From an uncultured Oscillospiraceae bacterium (GTDB lineage Bacteria; Bacillota_A; Clostridia; Oscillospirales; Oscillospiraceae): 48,099 nucleotides of DNA. The position numbers and the translations under genes were made by a program. Location: contig CAAEDK010000221.1 in NCBI GenBank assembly GCA_900754605.1, positions 1 to 48,099 on the forward strand, given 5' to 3'. Every line of letters begins with the position of its first letter. The stretch's first letter is position 1. This document shows, one piece after another, positions 22,457 to 31,270 of the stretch. The notes under the pieces were generated by a model. That model did not search any database and was not told where the DNA came from. It saw nothing but the letters and a program-made list of their open reading frames with translations.

Positions 22457-23335
22457 TCAGCCGAAGAAAGCCCCGAGAGAAGCCAGCACCTCCGTACAGA
22501 GGACAACCAGATAGATGATCATAATACAGATCAGCATCATCATGGAATAACGCTGGATCTTCTTGGGCCGTTTGGCAGCTTCTTTTTTCAGGTTGTTCTG
22601 TTCAATCTGCCGCATATCAAAGCAGATCATCTTGAAGTACATCCGCTGGTCGTCACCGCGTAGTACGCCAATCAGGCCTCGGATCACATCAGACAACATG
22701 GGGCTGCCGATGCGGGTCTCAAAGTGAATCAGAGCGTTTTCATAATTGCCAGTTTTCATGTCAGCAATCGTCTGATCCAGCTCTGCACCGAAATCCTTAC
22801 CTGCAACGCGACGGTAGGAGGTGAGAATTTTCAGTACATCACGATCATTCTCCAGATTCTGCCCAATGGTCAAAGCAAATCGGGGTATTTCGCTTTCAAT
22901 GAGTTTGCGACGCTTCTTAACAAAATCGAAAACGCTGTAATAGGTCGAAAACCACAGTGCTACCGCCAAACCAATCAGGATCGGAACGGCCAGCGGCATA
23001 AGCGGCGCCATGAGCAAAGCGCAGAGACCAACGGAACCCGCCCGGACCCATGCCCGGGCGGTATAGACTTCCGGTGACAGTTCCAGGCCGACAATGTCCA
23101 GTGCCCGCTGAAGCTTATTGCGCTTGAGCTTATCCAGTTTCAGATAAGGAGCGAGCAGCCTGGCGATCTTGGTAGTGTAGACGTCCAGCAGCTTTTCTGC
23201 TTTGATGCCCTGCTGCTTACGGGCTAGCATCATCATCCGGGAGGTCTTCTTAGTGGGAATGTCCACGAAGGCGCAAGTCAGGTTATAGGTGGCGAACCCA
23301 AAGCAGATGATTGCCAAAAGAGCCAGAAGCGTCAT
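22457..23335 (-). CDS. tadC: TadC-like type II/IV secretion inner-membrane protein (GspF domain)
   Basis: A 292-residue membrane protein. It has helices at the N-terminus, in the middle ('VGLCALLMAPLMPLAVPILI') and at the C-terminus ('MMLICIMIIYLVVLCTEVLA'), with the cytoplasmic GspF-type helical bundle between ('IPRFALTIGQNLENDRDVLK'). It forms the platform for pilus assembly with TadB. The start overlaps the stop of tadB (ATGA), so the two are co-translated. Confidence 0.85.
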   Translation of the reverse strand: MTLLALLAIICFGFATYNLTCAFVDIPTKKTSRMMMLARKQQGIKAEKLLDVYTTKIARLLAPYLKLDKLKRNKLQRALDIVGLELSPEVYTARAWVRAGSVGLCALLMAPLMPLAVPILIGLAVALWFSTYYSVFDFVKKRRKLIESEIPRFALTIGQNLENDRDVLKILTSYRRVAGKDFGAELDQTIADMKTGNYENALIHFETRIGSPMLSDVIRGLIGVLRGDDQRMYFKMICFDMRQIEQNNLKKEAAKRPKKIQRYSMMMLICIMIIYLVVLCTEVLASLGAFFG

Positions 23336-24264
23336 GCGCCGTCACCTCCGTATTCAATGGGTTTGCTCAGCTTCATGATCTGGGTCAAAGCAAACAGAAT
23401 GATGGCTGCACAGATCGCTAGAGCGATTTTACCGGGAGTCGTAAAAATGAGGGTATGGAACCAGTCTTTGTTCAGGAAATAGAGCAGCGGCACATTGGCA
23501 ATCACCAGGAACATCATTGTGATAGCTTCCCGGCGCGGCCCCTGCATCATGGCTTCCAGTTCAGACTGTACCACACGCACATCACTGAACTTTTGGGCAA
23601 TGGTGGGCAGCGTGTTTTTCATGGAACGATCAGACTGGCACTGAATCAAGATGTTGCACCACTCATGAAAGACCCGGTTGGGTATCTTCATCTTGAGGGA
23701 GTTGATGGCGCTTGTCAGATTGGCGTTGATCAGCTCCGCCTCGTAGACGAAAGCTTCAAAATTGGCCTTTACCGGCTCGTTGATGTAGGGCAGGTTCTCT
23801 TTGACAGCCCGGATCAGATCCTCGGTGCGCAGATAAGAGGTGGTGATGATGGAGATGGCGGTCTCCAGTTCCTCATTGAGATGCTTCTTGTAGCTGGCGG
23901 CGGTGCTTCGCAGGTACCAAATGGGGGCAAGGGAAAATCCAATGCCCAGAATCGGCACCATATACACATTATTGATGAGCAGCGCCAGTACGGCACCCAC
24001 CGCAAATAGGATAAGCGACAGCCGTTTGACGGCCTCATAACGGTCAGACCGGCCGGTACCTTTCAGGATCTGCTTCAGCTCATAATCCTGATTGAAGAAT
24101 CCCTTGGCGGGTGTGCCCATCAGAACATTGAGTTCATCAGACAATGTGGCCGCTTTGCGCTGGGAGCGGAAGAGAGCGTCAATGAAATCGCCCGGGCGCA
24201 CACCGAACAAAGCCAGGAGGCCCGCGCTGATAAGCGAAAAACATATGATATAGATCCACTGCAA
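23332..24264 (-). CDS. tadB: TadB-like pilus assembly inner-membrane protein
   Basis: A 310-residue membrane protein with an N-terminal helix, a central pair ('LSLILFAVGAVLALLINNVY', 'MVPILGIGFSLAPIWYL'), a GspF-type cytoplasmic domain ('ELETAISIITTSYLRTEDLI') and two C-terminal helices. Order and size match TadB, the partner of TadC in the inner-membrane platform. It lies directly between cpaF and tadC. Confidence 0.85.
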   Translation of the reverse strand: MQWIYIICFSLISAGLLALFGVRPGDFIDALFRSQRKAATLSDELNVLMGTPAKGFFNQDYELKQILKGTGRSDRYEAVKRLSLILFAVGAVLALLINNVYMVPILGIGFSLAPIWYLRSTAASYKKHLNEELETAISIITTSYLRTEDLIRAVKENLPYINEPVKANFEAFVYEAELINANLTSAINSLKMKIPNRVFHEWCNILIQCQSDRSMKNTLPTIAQKFSDVRVVQSELEAMMQGPRREAITMMFLVIANVPLLYFLNKDWFHTLIFTTPGKIALAICAAIILFALTQIMKLSKPIEYGGDGA

Positions 24265-24267
24265 TGC

Positions 24268-25644
24268 TTAATCCACCTCCTTAGGGGGCTGCATGAACTC
24301 GGCCAATTCCTTGTTGGAAATACCGTTGTCCAGCAGGCGCTTTTTCAAAGTATCGGAGATTAGGCCGACCTTCCGATGGTGCCCGACCACACGGACATTC
24401 CCATCCCTGTCGGTCACATTGTCCTCTACCTCAAACTTATATAGTGTGTGGGAGACGAGCTGACCATCTCGGAAGTCCTCACCCTCCAGGATTTCCATGA
24501 TTTTGCGGGAGCGATCCTCCAGCTGTTTGGTGAACACCACGATGGGGTAGGCCTCTACCATGATCTCCATGAGCACAGAGTCATCCATACTGTATTTGCG
24601 CTTGGCGAGGGTCATCATTCTGCGGTATGTGCTGTTGCAGGAATTGGAGTGAATAGTGGTACAGACCGTGTGGCCGGTTCGGGAGCTCTCTGCCGCAGAC
24701 AGACTTTCCGCCGCAGACCGCATCTCACCAACGCCGATCACATTGGGATGCTTGCGCAGAACCCGCTCCAAGAGGAAGTCCTGGTTGATGTTCAGAGCCG
24801 GATTCTCGCTGGGGCGGGTCAGCAGGTGGATGACAGAATTCAGGATGTTGCCGTTCTCGTCCCGTTTGACCAGATCAAACTCACGGCTGCCCTCCTCGAT
24901 GGTAATGAGGCGCTGATTGTTGGGTACATTGGAGAGCAGCCAGGCCATGATGGTAGTCTTGCCGGAACCCGTGGAACCAGCGATGCACACACTGACACCG
25001 TACCGAATACAGGCCATTAGGAAGTGAAGCATCTCAGCTGTGGCGCTGCCGGAATCCAGAAGCTTCTGTTCAGAGACCGTCTGCTGATTGACGATACGGA
25101 TGGAGGCATTGATACCAACATCCGGGTCCACGATAGGGGTCTTATCCACGGAGATACGGATGTTCTTATCCAGAAACCCCACCACGCTGGGCATCGTATC
25201 GTCGATGACCATGCCGCAGGCGTTGAGCATACGCCGCACCACATCAATGGCGTGCTGCGGAGAAGAGAACTTATCCGGGATCTTGATGCTGCGGCCGCCG
25301 GCCTCGATCACCTCAATGTCATTGTAGGCATTGATATTGACTTCCTCAATGCCGGGCTTGTAGATCCATTTCTTCAAAAAGGAGTACCCGGCCATATCTT
25401 CATAGAGCTGCTCACAAAGCTGCTCGGTGGTCAGCCCGCTGATAGCATATTTGCGTTTGACGATGTACTGCACCATCAGTTCTTTCAGCAAGGCTGTGGC
25501 CCGCTCGGCATTGGCTTCGCCAGCTTCGGCAATGGTGGATGCGTGATTCTCAGCAAAATACCGCTGCACATCCTCCAACACCTGGTCATAGGTCAGCTCC
25601 TGATTGGCGGCAGGCGCAAAGAATATGTCGTTGAGGTTATTCAT
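24268..25644 (-). CDS. cpaF: TadA/CpaF-family pilus assembly ATPase
   Basis: A 458-residue secretion ATPase. Walker A is 'AGSTGSGKTT' near residue 225, followed by 'ITIEEGSREF' (Asp-box equivalent), 'VIGVGEMRSAAES' (Walker B) and 'GHTVCTTIHSNSC' (His box). An N-terminal domain of about 130 residues precedes the core ('IYKPGIEEVNINAYNDIEVI'). It powers pilus assembly at the cytoplasmic face of TadB/TadC. ATG at 25644 follows GAGGAGG; the gene overlaps the end of cpaE by 8 bases. An 87-codon upstream extension of the frame is Arg/Pro/Trp-rich shadow sequence and is rejected. Confidence 0.92.
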   Translation of the reverse strand: MNNLNDIFFAPAANQELTYDQVLEDVQRYFAENHASTIAEAGEANAERATALLKELMVQYIVKRKYAISGLTTEQLCEQLYEDMAGYSFLKKWIYKPGIEEVNINAYNDIEVIEAGGRSIKIPDKFSSPQHAIDVVRRMLNACGMVIDDTMPSVVGFLDKNIRISVDKTPIVDPDVGINASIRIVNQQTVSEQKLLDSGSATAEMLHFLMACIRYGVSVCIAGSTGSGKTTIMAWLLSNVPNNQRLITIEEGSREFDLVKRDENGNILNSVIHLLTRPSENPALNINQDFLLERVLRKHPNVIGVGEMRSAAESLSAAESSRTGHTVCTTIHSNSCNSTYRRMMTLAKRKYSMDDSVLMEIMVEAYPIVVFTKQLEDRSRKIMEILEGEDFRDGQLVSHTLYKFEVEDNVTDRDGNVRVVGHHRKVGLISDTLKKRLLDNGISNKELAEFMQPPKEVD

Positions 25645-26443
25645 CGGCATCGTCCTCCTCGAACTCTTCCTCATCGTCAGGATCTTCCTCTGCGGCCTGT
25701 TCCGCCAACTCCATCTGCTCCAGCGCATCCAGCACCTTGTTGAGCGAAGCGGTGTACTTGGGATTGCAATATTTAATGGCCTGGAACATGCCACCCTCAG
25801 TGGCACAACGGTCGATTTCCTTGCCGTAGGGGAGCAAACCATCAAACCCTCCGATGATATACCCCATTTCATCCAGAGCGTGGAACGGCCGGGCCATACC
25901 GGCAAAGGTCAGGTGCTGATCGTAGTGAAAACGTCCATCCACCAGCAGCGGCTGATGGGCCTTCAAGTAGTTGATCCCTTTCAAATCAGGGGTGAGCAAC
26001 CGAACGACCAGATCGCCGGATTCAATGGCCGCCGGTGTGAACACATTGGTCATGTTGGAACTGCAGTCCAAAATGACGAAATCCACCAGTTTAGCTGCCG
26101 CATTGACCAGCTGGAGTACCATAGCGTATTTGATTTCCGGGTAACTCAGAGGATTCTCACCAGCGGAATACCCCATCAGGCCAATGAACGGATAGCTTTT
26201 CAGAACCGTGACATGGCTTGCCACCAGCGAGGTATCAATCTCTACGCTGCTGAGAACCTGGCCCACCGAGGCGTTGGTCTGAATGATCTGATCCGGCAGC
26301 CAGACCGGGAGCATGGGAACGCTGATCTCCGCGTTGATGATGATGGCTTTCCGCTTATCTCGGGTCAGGGCTTTTGCAAGAATGGCGGAAAACATACTTT
26401 TCCCGCTTCCCGGACTGCCCCAGACAGTAATGACTTTTCCCAT
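25637..26443 (-). CDS. CpaE/TadZ-like pilus localisation ATPase
   Basis: A 268-residue P-loop protein starting 'MGKVITVWGSPGSGKSMFSA', a MinD/ParA-type Walker A at the very N-terminus, with 'DFVILDCSSNMTNVFTPAAI' as the Walker B region. There is no receiver-like N-terminal domain, unlike many CpaE proteins. It likely places the Tad machinery in the membrane. The C-terminus is strongly acidic ('EEDPDDEEEFEEDDADE'). ATG at 26443 has GGAGG nine bases upstream. Confidence 0.82.
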   Translation of the reverse strand: MGKVITVWGSPGSGKSMFSAILAKALTRDKRKAIIINAEISVPMLPVWLPDQIIQTNASVGQVLSSVEIDTSLVASHVTVLKSYPFIGLMGYSAGENPLSYPEIKYAMVLQLVNAAAKLVDFVILDCSSNMTNVFTPAAIESGDLVVRLLTPDLKGINYLKAHQPLLVDGRFHYDQHLTFAGMARPFHALDEMGYIIGGFDGLLPYGKEIDRCATEGGMFQAIKYCNPKYTASLNKVLDALEQMELAEQAAEEDPDDEEEFEEDDADE

Positions 26444-26462
26444 CGTTTCCGACCTCCTTCTG

Positions 26463-27302
26463 TTACTCAGCCGGTTGGCTGGTGTCCGCGGGGGGCGTTT
26501 CAGCGCCGCTGTCCGGCGCCTCAGAACCGTCCTCGGCCGTAGGCTCGCTGCCCTCCGTAGTCTCACCATCTTCCGTCAGCGTTTCGGGAAAATAGATCTC
26601 CTGCAGAGTTTTGTCCTGCGCTGCCAGAAGTTCCTCGGCCAGCTGATCGTTGTTACGGGAGATCAGGGCCACATGGGCGACGCCGTCGTTTTCCATCTCT
26701 GTGATGATCCGGGCCTGCTCAGGTGTCGCCAGAACTGTGATGGTAGCAGATTGCTGCCGCTCTTCGTCCTCCGTGGGTTCCTTGGTGTTGTCCACATTGA
26801 CACCATCGGAATCGGTAACCGACAGCACTTTAACAAAGCGGAGCTCCGGGACCTCTTCTGCTGTCTCCAGGAAGTGATAGATCCGAATGATGTCGTTGGG
26901 CTGGAGCTTGTCGGAGAGGCCGGAGGCCAGCGTCTTAACAGTCATTGAGATAGCTACCTTTCCAGAAGGGATGTCATTGAGTGCCACATCCGAAGAAACC
27001 GGAACACTGCTGACCTTGCTGGTAAGGATGTAGTCACCCTCAGCCAGATCCGCAGTTACATACAGGCCCTCCACATCGCTGAGACTGTGCGCAACATTGG
27101 AGGGCAGATTGTAGCCGCCAACTTCCACAACCTCGGCATTGTCCGAGGTGATTTTTTCGCCTTTCAGCACCGGCTGCGTGATACGGACGATTTCGGCTTT
27201 TCCGTTGGTCTGACGGGCGATGGTGGGGAGGGCAACAAAGGCAATGACTGCTGCCAGGACCAGGGACAAAATGCCGAAGATAAAACGGTTGTTCAATTTC
27301 AT
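26463..27302 (-). CDS. CpaB/RcpC-like SAF-domain protein
   Basis: A 279-residue protein. One N-terminal membrane helix ('FIFGILSLVLAAVIAFVALP') is followed by a SAF-type domain ('ITQPVLKGEKITSDNAEVVE', 'LYVTADLAEGDYILTSKV') and an acidic, Pro/Thr-rich tail. In Gram-negatives the counterpart RcpC acts at the outer-membrane pore; here it must act at the cell wall side. ATG at 27302 is better spaced from AGGAG than the ATG six bases before. Confidence 0.82.
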   Translation of the reverse strand: MKLNNRFIFGILSLVLAAVIAFVALPTIARQTNGKAEIVRITQPVLKGEKITSDNAEVVEVGGYNLPSNVAHSLSDVEGLYVTADLAEGDYILTSKVSSVPVSSDVALNDIPSGKVAISMTVKTLASGLSDKLQPNDIIRIYHFLETAEEVPELRFVKVLSVTDSDGVNVDNTKEPTEDEERQQSATITVLATPEQARIITEMENDGVAHVALISRNNDQLAEELLAAQDKTLQEIYFPETLTEDGETTEGSEPTAEDGSEAPDSGAETPPADTSQPAE

Positions 27303-27314
27303 AAGCATAATCTC

Positions 27315-27827
27315 CTAATGCAAAAATAGTTCGGCCAATGTCGCCGCAGAGCAGCCGCAGGCCAGAAAAGGTAGAAACGGGATGGACAAAGGGCGCCGAT
27401 CCCGGTAAATCCGCCGAATCATCAAAATGATGGGCATAGCACATACTGCGGAAACCAGAAAAACGATGGACATACCGAAAGGACCATAGATGAGTCCCAG
27501 CACACCGCAGAATTTGATGTCACCGCCGCCCATGCCGGTCCCTCCAGTCACCATGGCAGCAGCCAGAGGAATACTGAATCCAAGCAGAGCGCCTATTAAG
27601 GACTTTGCGAATATCGGCCAGAGCCAAAGCGGAGGTTGTCCGCAGTCCAGGGCGAACCACGCTTTGATCAGCGGCGCCGCCGCAGCCAGCGGGATAAAAA
27701 AGACGAGCGCCCGGTCGGGCACTCGCCGATGAAAGATATCGTAGAAGGCAAAACCGACAATCACCAAAAATGCGGTGAGCAGATATGCCGACCAGATACT
27801 ATTCTCGATTGGTATACCAGTCATCAT
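27315..27827 (-). CDS. Prepilin peptidase (A24/TadV family)
   Basis: A 170-residue polytopic membrane protein. The two catalytic aspartates of the A24 family are visible: 'FYDIFHRRVPDRAL' after the first helix and 'GGTGMGGGDIKFCGVLGL' (the GxGD motif). It should cleave the RG[E/D] leader of the pilin-like proteins of this locus. ATG at 27827 or the next codon; GGGAG precedes. The start overlaps the end of the large secreted protein gene by 29 bases. Confidence 0.87.
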   Translation of the reverse strand: MMTGIPIENSIWSAYLLTAFLVIVGFAFYDIFHRRVPDRALVFFIPLAAAAPLIKAWFALDCGQPPLWLWPIFAKSLIGALLGFSIPLAAAMVTGGTGMGGGDIKFCGVLGLIYGPFGMSIVFLVSAVCAMPIILMIRRIYRDRRPLSIPFLPFLACGCSAATLAELFLH

Positions 27828-29493
27828 AGAGGCTCCCGTTGATCGATACATAATCGTTCAGGTTGATGCTCAGCATCCCATCCGGCGTCCACGTGTCCCA
27901 AACCTGAGTAAATACTGTGTAGTTGGTAGAATCCGGGAACCAGATAGGCGTAAAATGCACCGTTCTGTTGTAAGTGGAGAAGTCGTTGGGCTGGAAGGTG
28001 AATTTTGCACTTCGACCACTGGACACCCGCTGCAGAAGACGCAGATAGGTTTGGTACTGGAATTCCGGAAACACAGAAAACGCCGTCTGCGGATGAGTAA
28101 TGTGACTGGTGGGTGCATCGGTGGAGAGCGTTGCGGTCACATCCTGCTTGACGCCATACCCGCTCTTCATGGCCTTGCCGGAGGCAGTCGGTACAATATC
28201 ATCCGGCATCAAGGACATGACACCGCTGATCGAAGCGGAGTAACCGGTGTATTCATACTCCCAATAGCCTTCATCAACCCAGTGCCCGCCGTCTTCTCCG
28301 TGGTCACACCATACCCACACCGGCACCCAGTAACAGCTCCAAACACCCCAGTTGGCGGTCAGCTTCTGTGTTTCGCTGGGAAGGGACGGCAGTGTATAGC
28401 TCGGATTGGTATCCGTAGCTACGGGATCAGGCGGGATGTGTTCGTTCAGATCTACGATCTTCGCCACAAAGGTATCCTGAGCGGTATAAGCGCCACTGAC
28501 GGATACCGTTATAGTGACTGTCTGGGGAGTGGAGGGAGTGTGCCATTTGACCCAGACTTTCTGGCTGTCGCCAGCCGGAATCACGATATTGTTGACCCGG
28601 TAGGATGTGCCGAGAATAGAAAAAGTCACCGAGGCGGGGTTATCCGGTGTAAGGTCGGTGTCAGTCCGAAGTGTCACGGTCGTGATTACATCGGTATCTA
28701 CCCGATACTCTACATCTGGGGCCTCAATCTCGCCTTCGGGCGGGATTTCATCAAACCAGACGATGCCAACGCCGAGGGTATTGATGATGTCGGAGTTGTT
28801 TTGCGTCCCGGTGGTGCTGCCGCCCCATGCAGAAATGCCCAGGTCACTGAACTCCAGAAACATGCTCAAGGGCAAGTTCTTATGGGTGAGCGAGGTCATA
28901 GTCCTTCGCAGTGAACCACCCGCCAGCTGATCGTACAGGCCAGCTTCAGTTGCTGTCATGCAGTAATACTGGCCATTGTGGGTAAAGTAGGCGATGGGCT
29001 CGATAAGAAGCTTATATTCGCCGGCAATCATCCGCTCGTAGTCCACACCTGCTGCTTGAGCAACCATCATGCAGGCATATTCTGAGCAGAAGTACCGTTT
29101 GATGGCATCAATATTATTCTGCCCACTGCTGCTGACGATTGTGGGCATAGACTGGGTGGGCTTGATGCAGGTATAGGCCACGCCGGATTGAAGAGAAAGC
29201 CCGGTACCGGCCAGATATTGCAGTTTATTGACTTTACCAAAGTGCAGAATGCTGCTGTTCTGCGTACGATTGGAAAAGTCAATCGGAGAAGAGACGGCAG
29301 AGCCGCTCGCTGCATCTACCACCGTAATGCGAACACCGTCATTGCCCGGGTTCCAGAAGTTGGTGCTGGTGCCCTGGCCCATACCACCGCCGCCGCCGTC
29401 AATGTTGCCGTTCCCGCCGGCAGCAAAAGCAGTGGCAGGAACAAGGCACAGGGTCAGCGCCAGACTGCACAGGAGGTCGAGAAGTCGTTTCAA
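27799..29493 (-). CDS. Large secreted protein of the Tad locus
   Basis: A 564-residue protein with a clean signal peptide (Lys-Arg, then 'LLDLLCSLALTLCLVPATAF', cleavage after AFA) and a Gly-rich start. The mature part contains beta-sandwich-like repeats ('TDTDLTPDNPASVTFSILGT', 'TVTITVSVSGAYTAQDTFVA') and an unusual Trp-rich block ('NWGVWSCYWVPVWVWCDHGE'). No sortase motif or C-terminal anchor is seen. Its place between the linker protein and the prepilin peptidase suggests a pilus-associated adhesin or tip, but this is inference. Confidence 0.75.
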   Translation of the reverse strand: MKRLLDLLCSLALTLCLVPATAFAAGGNGNIDGGGGGMGQGTSTNFWNPGNDGVRITVVDAASGSAVSSPIDFSNRTQNSSILHFGKVNKLQYLAGTGLSLQSGVAYTCIKPTQSMPTIVSSSGQNNIDAIKRYFCSEYACMMVAQAAGVDYERMIAGEYKLLIEPIAYFTHNGQYYCMTATEAGLYDQLAGGSLRRTMTSLTHKNLPLSMFLEFSDLGISAWGGSTTGTQNNSDIINTLGVGIVWFDEIPPEGEIEAPDVEYRVDTDVITTVTLRTDTDLTPDNPASVTFSILGTSYRVNNIVIPAGDSQKVWVKWHTPSTPQTVTITVSVSGAYTAQDTFVAKIVDLNEHIPPDPVATDTNPSYTLPSLPSETQKLTANWGVWSCYWVPVWVWCDHGEDGGHWVDEGYWEYEYTGYSASISGVMSLMPDDIVPTASGKAMKSGYGVKQDVTATLSTDAPTSHITHPQTAFSVFPEFQYQTYLRLLQRVSSGRSAKFTFQPNDFSTYNRTVHFTPIWFPDSTNYTVFTQVWDTWTPDGMLSINLNDYVSINGSLYDDWYTNRE

Positions 29494-29524
29494 ATGACAT
29501 CACACTCCAATCATATAAAATTGA

Positions 29525-29552
29525 AGGGCCGCCACATAGCTGTGACGGCCCT
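29525..29552 (-). terminator. Hairpin between Tad genes
   Basis: AGGGCCG and CGGCCCT plus an inner CACA/TGTG form a compact stem (29525-29552) between the linker protein gene and the secreted protein gene. The minus-strand tail is TCAATTTTATATG. It may reduce, but clearly cannot block, downstream expression. Confidence 0.55.
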
Positions 29553-29579
29553 GGAGATCCGTATTTAGTTGTGGGGCAA

Positions 29580-30152
29580 TCAGCCCATGTTTCCGACTTG
29601 CTTGTTCAGGTCACCATCGCTGCCGCCGGTGGACTGCTGCACATCGCCGGGCACCACCCACCCAAAGACGGGATCGTAGACGGCGCCGCTGCCATTGCTG
29701 GAGCCGGGGGCCGGCTCATTGCTGGAAGTGGATTCTTCTGCCGGCGGCGCCGTGACTTGAGGTACAGACGGGTCGGGGGTGACATCGTGATCTTCGCCGG
29801 GGTCTGCAATCTCTGTCTTGCCTTCCGGAGCAGGGGGCGGAGTTTCCTCCGGCTTGTCCGTATCAGTGAAGTCAATCACCACTTCACTTTCCGTTTCGGA
29901 GGTTACCTTGGGGTATTCCTCCTCAGAGCTGGGAGACTGCCCAGGGGAATACGCATCTACTCCGCCGGAATCGTCCCCGTTTTGGGCACCGCCGTCCGAC
30001 CAATCGCTGGTGGTGCTGCTGGGAGGCGATTCATCCGGCTTAAAATTCTCCGTTCGATCCCGGCTTACGAACCAGCAGACGCCCAGGATCGCAACACAGA
30101 GGACGACCAGGACCGAAACGATAAAGCCTTTGGATTGGAAAAACTTTTTCAT
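29580..30152 (-). CDS. Single-pass membrane protein with long Pro/Ser/Glu-rich stalk (DUF6550-like)
   Basis: A 190-residue protein. A short basic N-terminus and one helix ('GFIVSVLVVLCVAILGVCWF') anchor about 150 low-complexity residues rich in Ser, Pro, Glu and Asp, likely outside the membrane. The C-terminal 30 residues are more defined ('AVYDPVFGWVVPGDVQQ', then GDLNKQVGNMG), a signature I associate with DUF6550. The stalk would suit a bridge through the cell wall. ATG at 30152 has AAGGAG upstream. Confidence 0.72.
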   Translation of the reverse strand: MKKFFQSKGFIVSVLVVLCVAILGVCWFVSRDRTENFKPDESPPSSTTSDWSDGGAQNGDDSGGVDAYSPGQSPSSEEEYPKVTSETESEVVIDFTDTDKPEETPPPAPEGKTEIADPGEDHDVTPDPSVPQVTAPPAEESTSSNEPAPGSSNGSGAVYDPVFGWVVPGDVQQSTGGSDGDLNKQVGNMG

Positions 30153-30225
30153 GTGTGTCCACACTCCTTCTTTACTGTTATATAAAGCATATACTGCGGA
30201 ACTTACTGATGTTTCAACAGCGCCG

Positions 30226-30726
30226 CTAAAATTTGGTATTATGGTAGCCAGTCAGTTCTACCCGCTGTGTGATAGTAGGGTAGTTGTGCCCAAACATCCG
30301 CACATAGAACTCCACATCACAATAGAAGATATACTCGACCCGATCGCCCACCACATTGAACTCCAGGCTGATGTCGGATACCTGATAGTCGTTCGTGGAA
30401 AGCGGAATTTTGGAGGCAAGTCCGCCTGCCACCGTGGCCTCCAGCATTTCCGTGTAGTCACTGCTGGAATAGAGGGTGCGCAGGTACTCTTCAAAGTTAG
30501 TTTCCCGTTGGGAGCGGTAAGTGTCCGCATAGATGGTGGCGCTCAGGTTGTTCAGCTCCATTTTAGCGCCGTTTCGGATGTTGATGCAAGTGATCCGCAC
30601 TGAGGCGTACAACAAAAGAAAGGAAATGAGCATCACTACGCCGACCACAAAAAAGCAGGCGAAGAAAGTGATCTCACCCCGCTCGTTGCGGAGTGGCCGT
30701 CGCAGCCACCGCATAAAATGCTTCAT
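30226..30726 (-). CDS. TadE-like pseudopilin
   Basis: A 166-residue protein. After a basic leader comes 'RNERGEITFFACFFVVGVVM', a class III-type site (RG then E) followed by a hydrophobic helix, then about 110 extracellular residues. This is the TadE/TadF layout. ATG at 30726 follows GAGGTGG. The gene starts 9 bases after the stop of the other TadE-like gene. Confidence 0.75.
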   Translation of the reverse strand: MKHFMRWLRRPLRNERGEITFFACFFVVGVVMLISFLLLYASVRITCINIRNGAKMELNNLSATIYADTYRSQRETNFEEYLRTLYSSSDYTEMLEATVAGGLASKIPLSTNDYQVSDISLEFNVVGDRVEYIFYCDVEFYVRMFGHNYPTITQRVELTGYHNTKF

Positions 30727-30734
30727 AGGCCACC

Positions 30735-31190
30735 TCACTTCCAGTAGTGTTCGCTGACGCCGGAGCCGCGGGCCACCACCGTGATGTTGACCAAATCCAG
30801 ATTCCAGAAGCCGCCCAGCTTTGCTTCACCCTCAATGGTGATATAGAAAGGAGTCCCGAGCTGAATGGCCCTGGACATTCCGGCCGGTGTGGGCGACTTA
30901 TATGTGGCGTCGATGGAGTAGGTTATGTTTTCTGCTCCCTCGATCTCCGAGCACAGAAATTCAAAGAGAGAATCCGTCTCGCTGTTGATGCCACCGGACA
31001 GCTGGATCTGCTTTACCATCTGATCGGCTGCGTGATCCAACTCTTGTTTCGTGGAGATGATACCGAACAGATCGATGATAAATGCCAGCAGGACAACGGC
31101 GATAAAGATGAAGAACACCGTGGAGAAATAGTTGGCCTCACCTCGCTCGCTCTTCATTGTCCTGCGGGTTTTCTGCAGGAAAGTATGAAT
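30735..31190 (-). CDS. TadE-like pseudopilin (DUF4320-like), first gene of the Tad operon
   Basis: About 151 residues. 'KSERGEANYFSTVFFIFIAV' gives the same RG-E site and hydrophobic helix as its neighbour, then an extracellular domain with 'TYSIDATYKSPTPAGMSRAI'. I recognise the DUF4320 type. The start is unclear: ATG at 31157 has a poor RBS and would cut away most of the basic leader, whereas ATT at 31190 lies exactly eight bases after AGGTGG. The hairpin at 31218-31250 sets an upper limit. Confidence 0.72.
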   Translation of the reverse strand: MHTFLQKTRRTMKSERGEANYFSTVFFIFIAVVLLAFIIDLFGIISTKQELDHAADQMVKQIQLSGGINSETDSLFEFLCSEIEGAENITYSIDATYKSPTPAGMSRAIQLGTPFYITIEGEAKLGGFWNLDLVNITVVARGSGVSEHYWK

Positions 31191-31217
31191 GTGAACCACC
31201 ACCTTTTCTGACAAATG

Positions 31218-31250
31218 AAAGCAGCCGCCCCCTGCCGGAGCGGCTGCTTT
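31218..31250 (-). terminator. Leader hairpin between the Tad promoter and its first gene
   Basis: AAAGCAGCCGC (31218-31228) pairs with GCGGCTGCTTT (31240-31250); on the minus strand the stem is followed by CATTTGTC. It starts about 15 bases after the predicted transcription start, so it is the first structure in the transcript and may act as an attenuator or 5' stabiliser. Confidence 0.62.
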
Positions 31251-31270
31251 ACAAAGTATTGACTGTACCA

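Noticed and set aside
25645..25905. Upstream extension of the cpaF frame
   Set aside because: The extension is Arg/Pro/Trp-rich shadow of cpaE; the ATG at 25644 has a good RBS and starts a normal-length CpaF.
27775..28914. Plus-strand open frame of 379 codons antisense to the secreted protein
   Set aside because: The minus frame has a signal peptide and an operon position; the antisense product has no coherent features.
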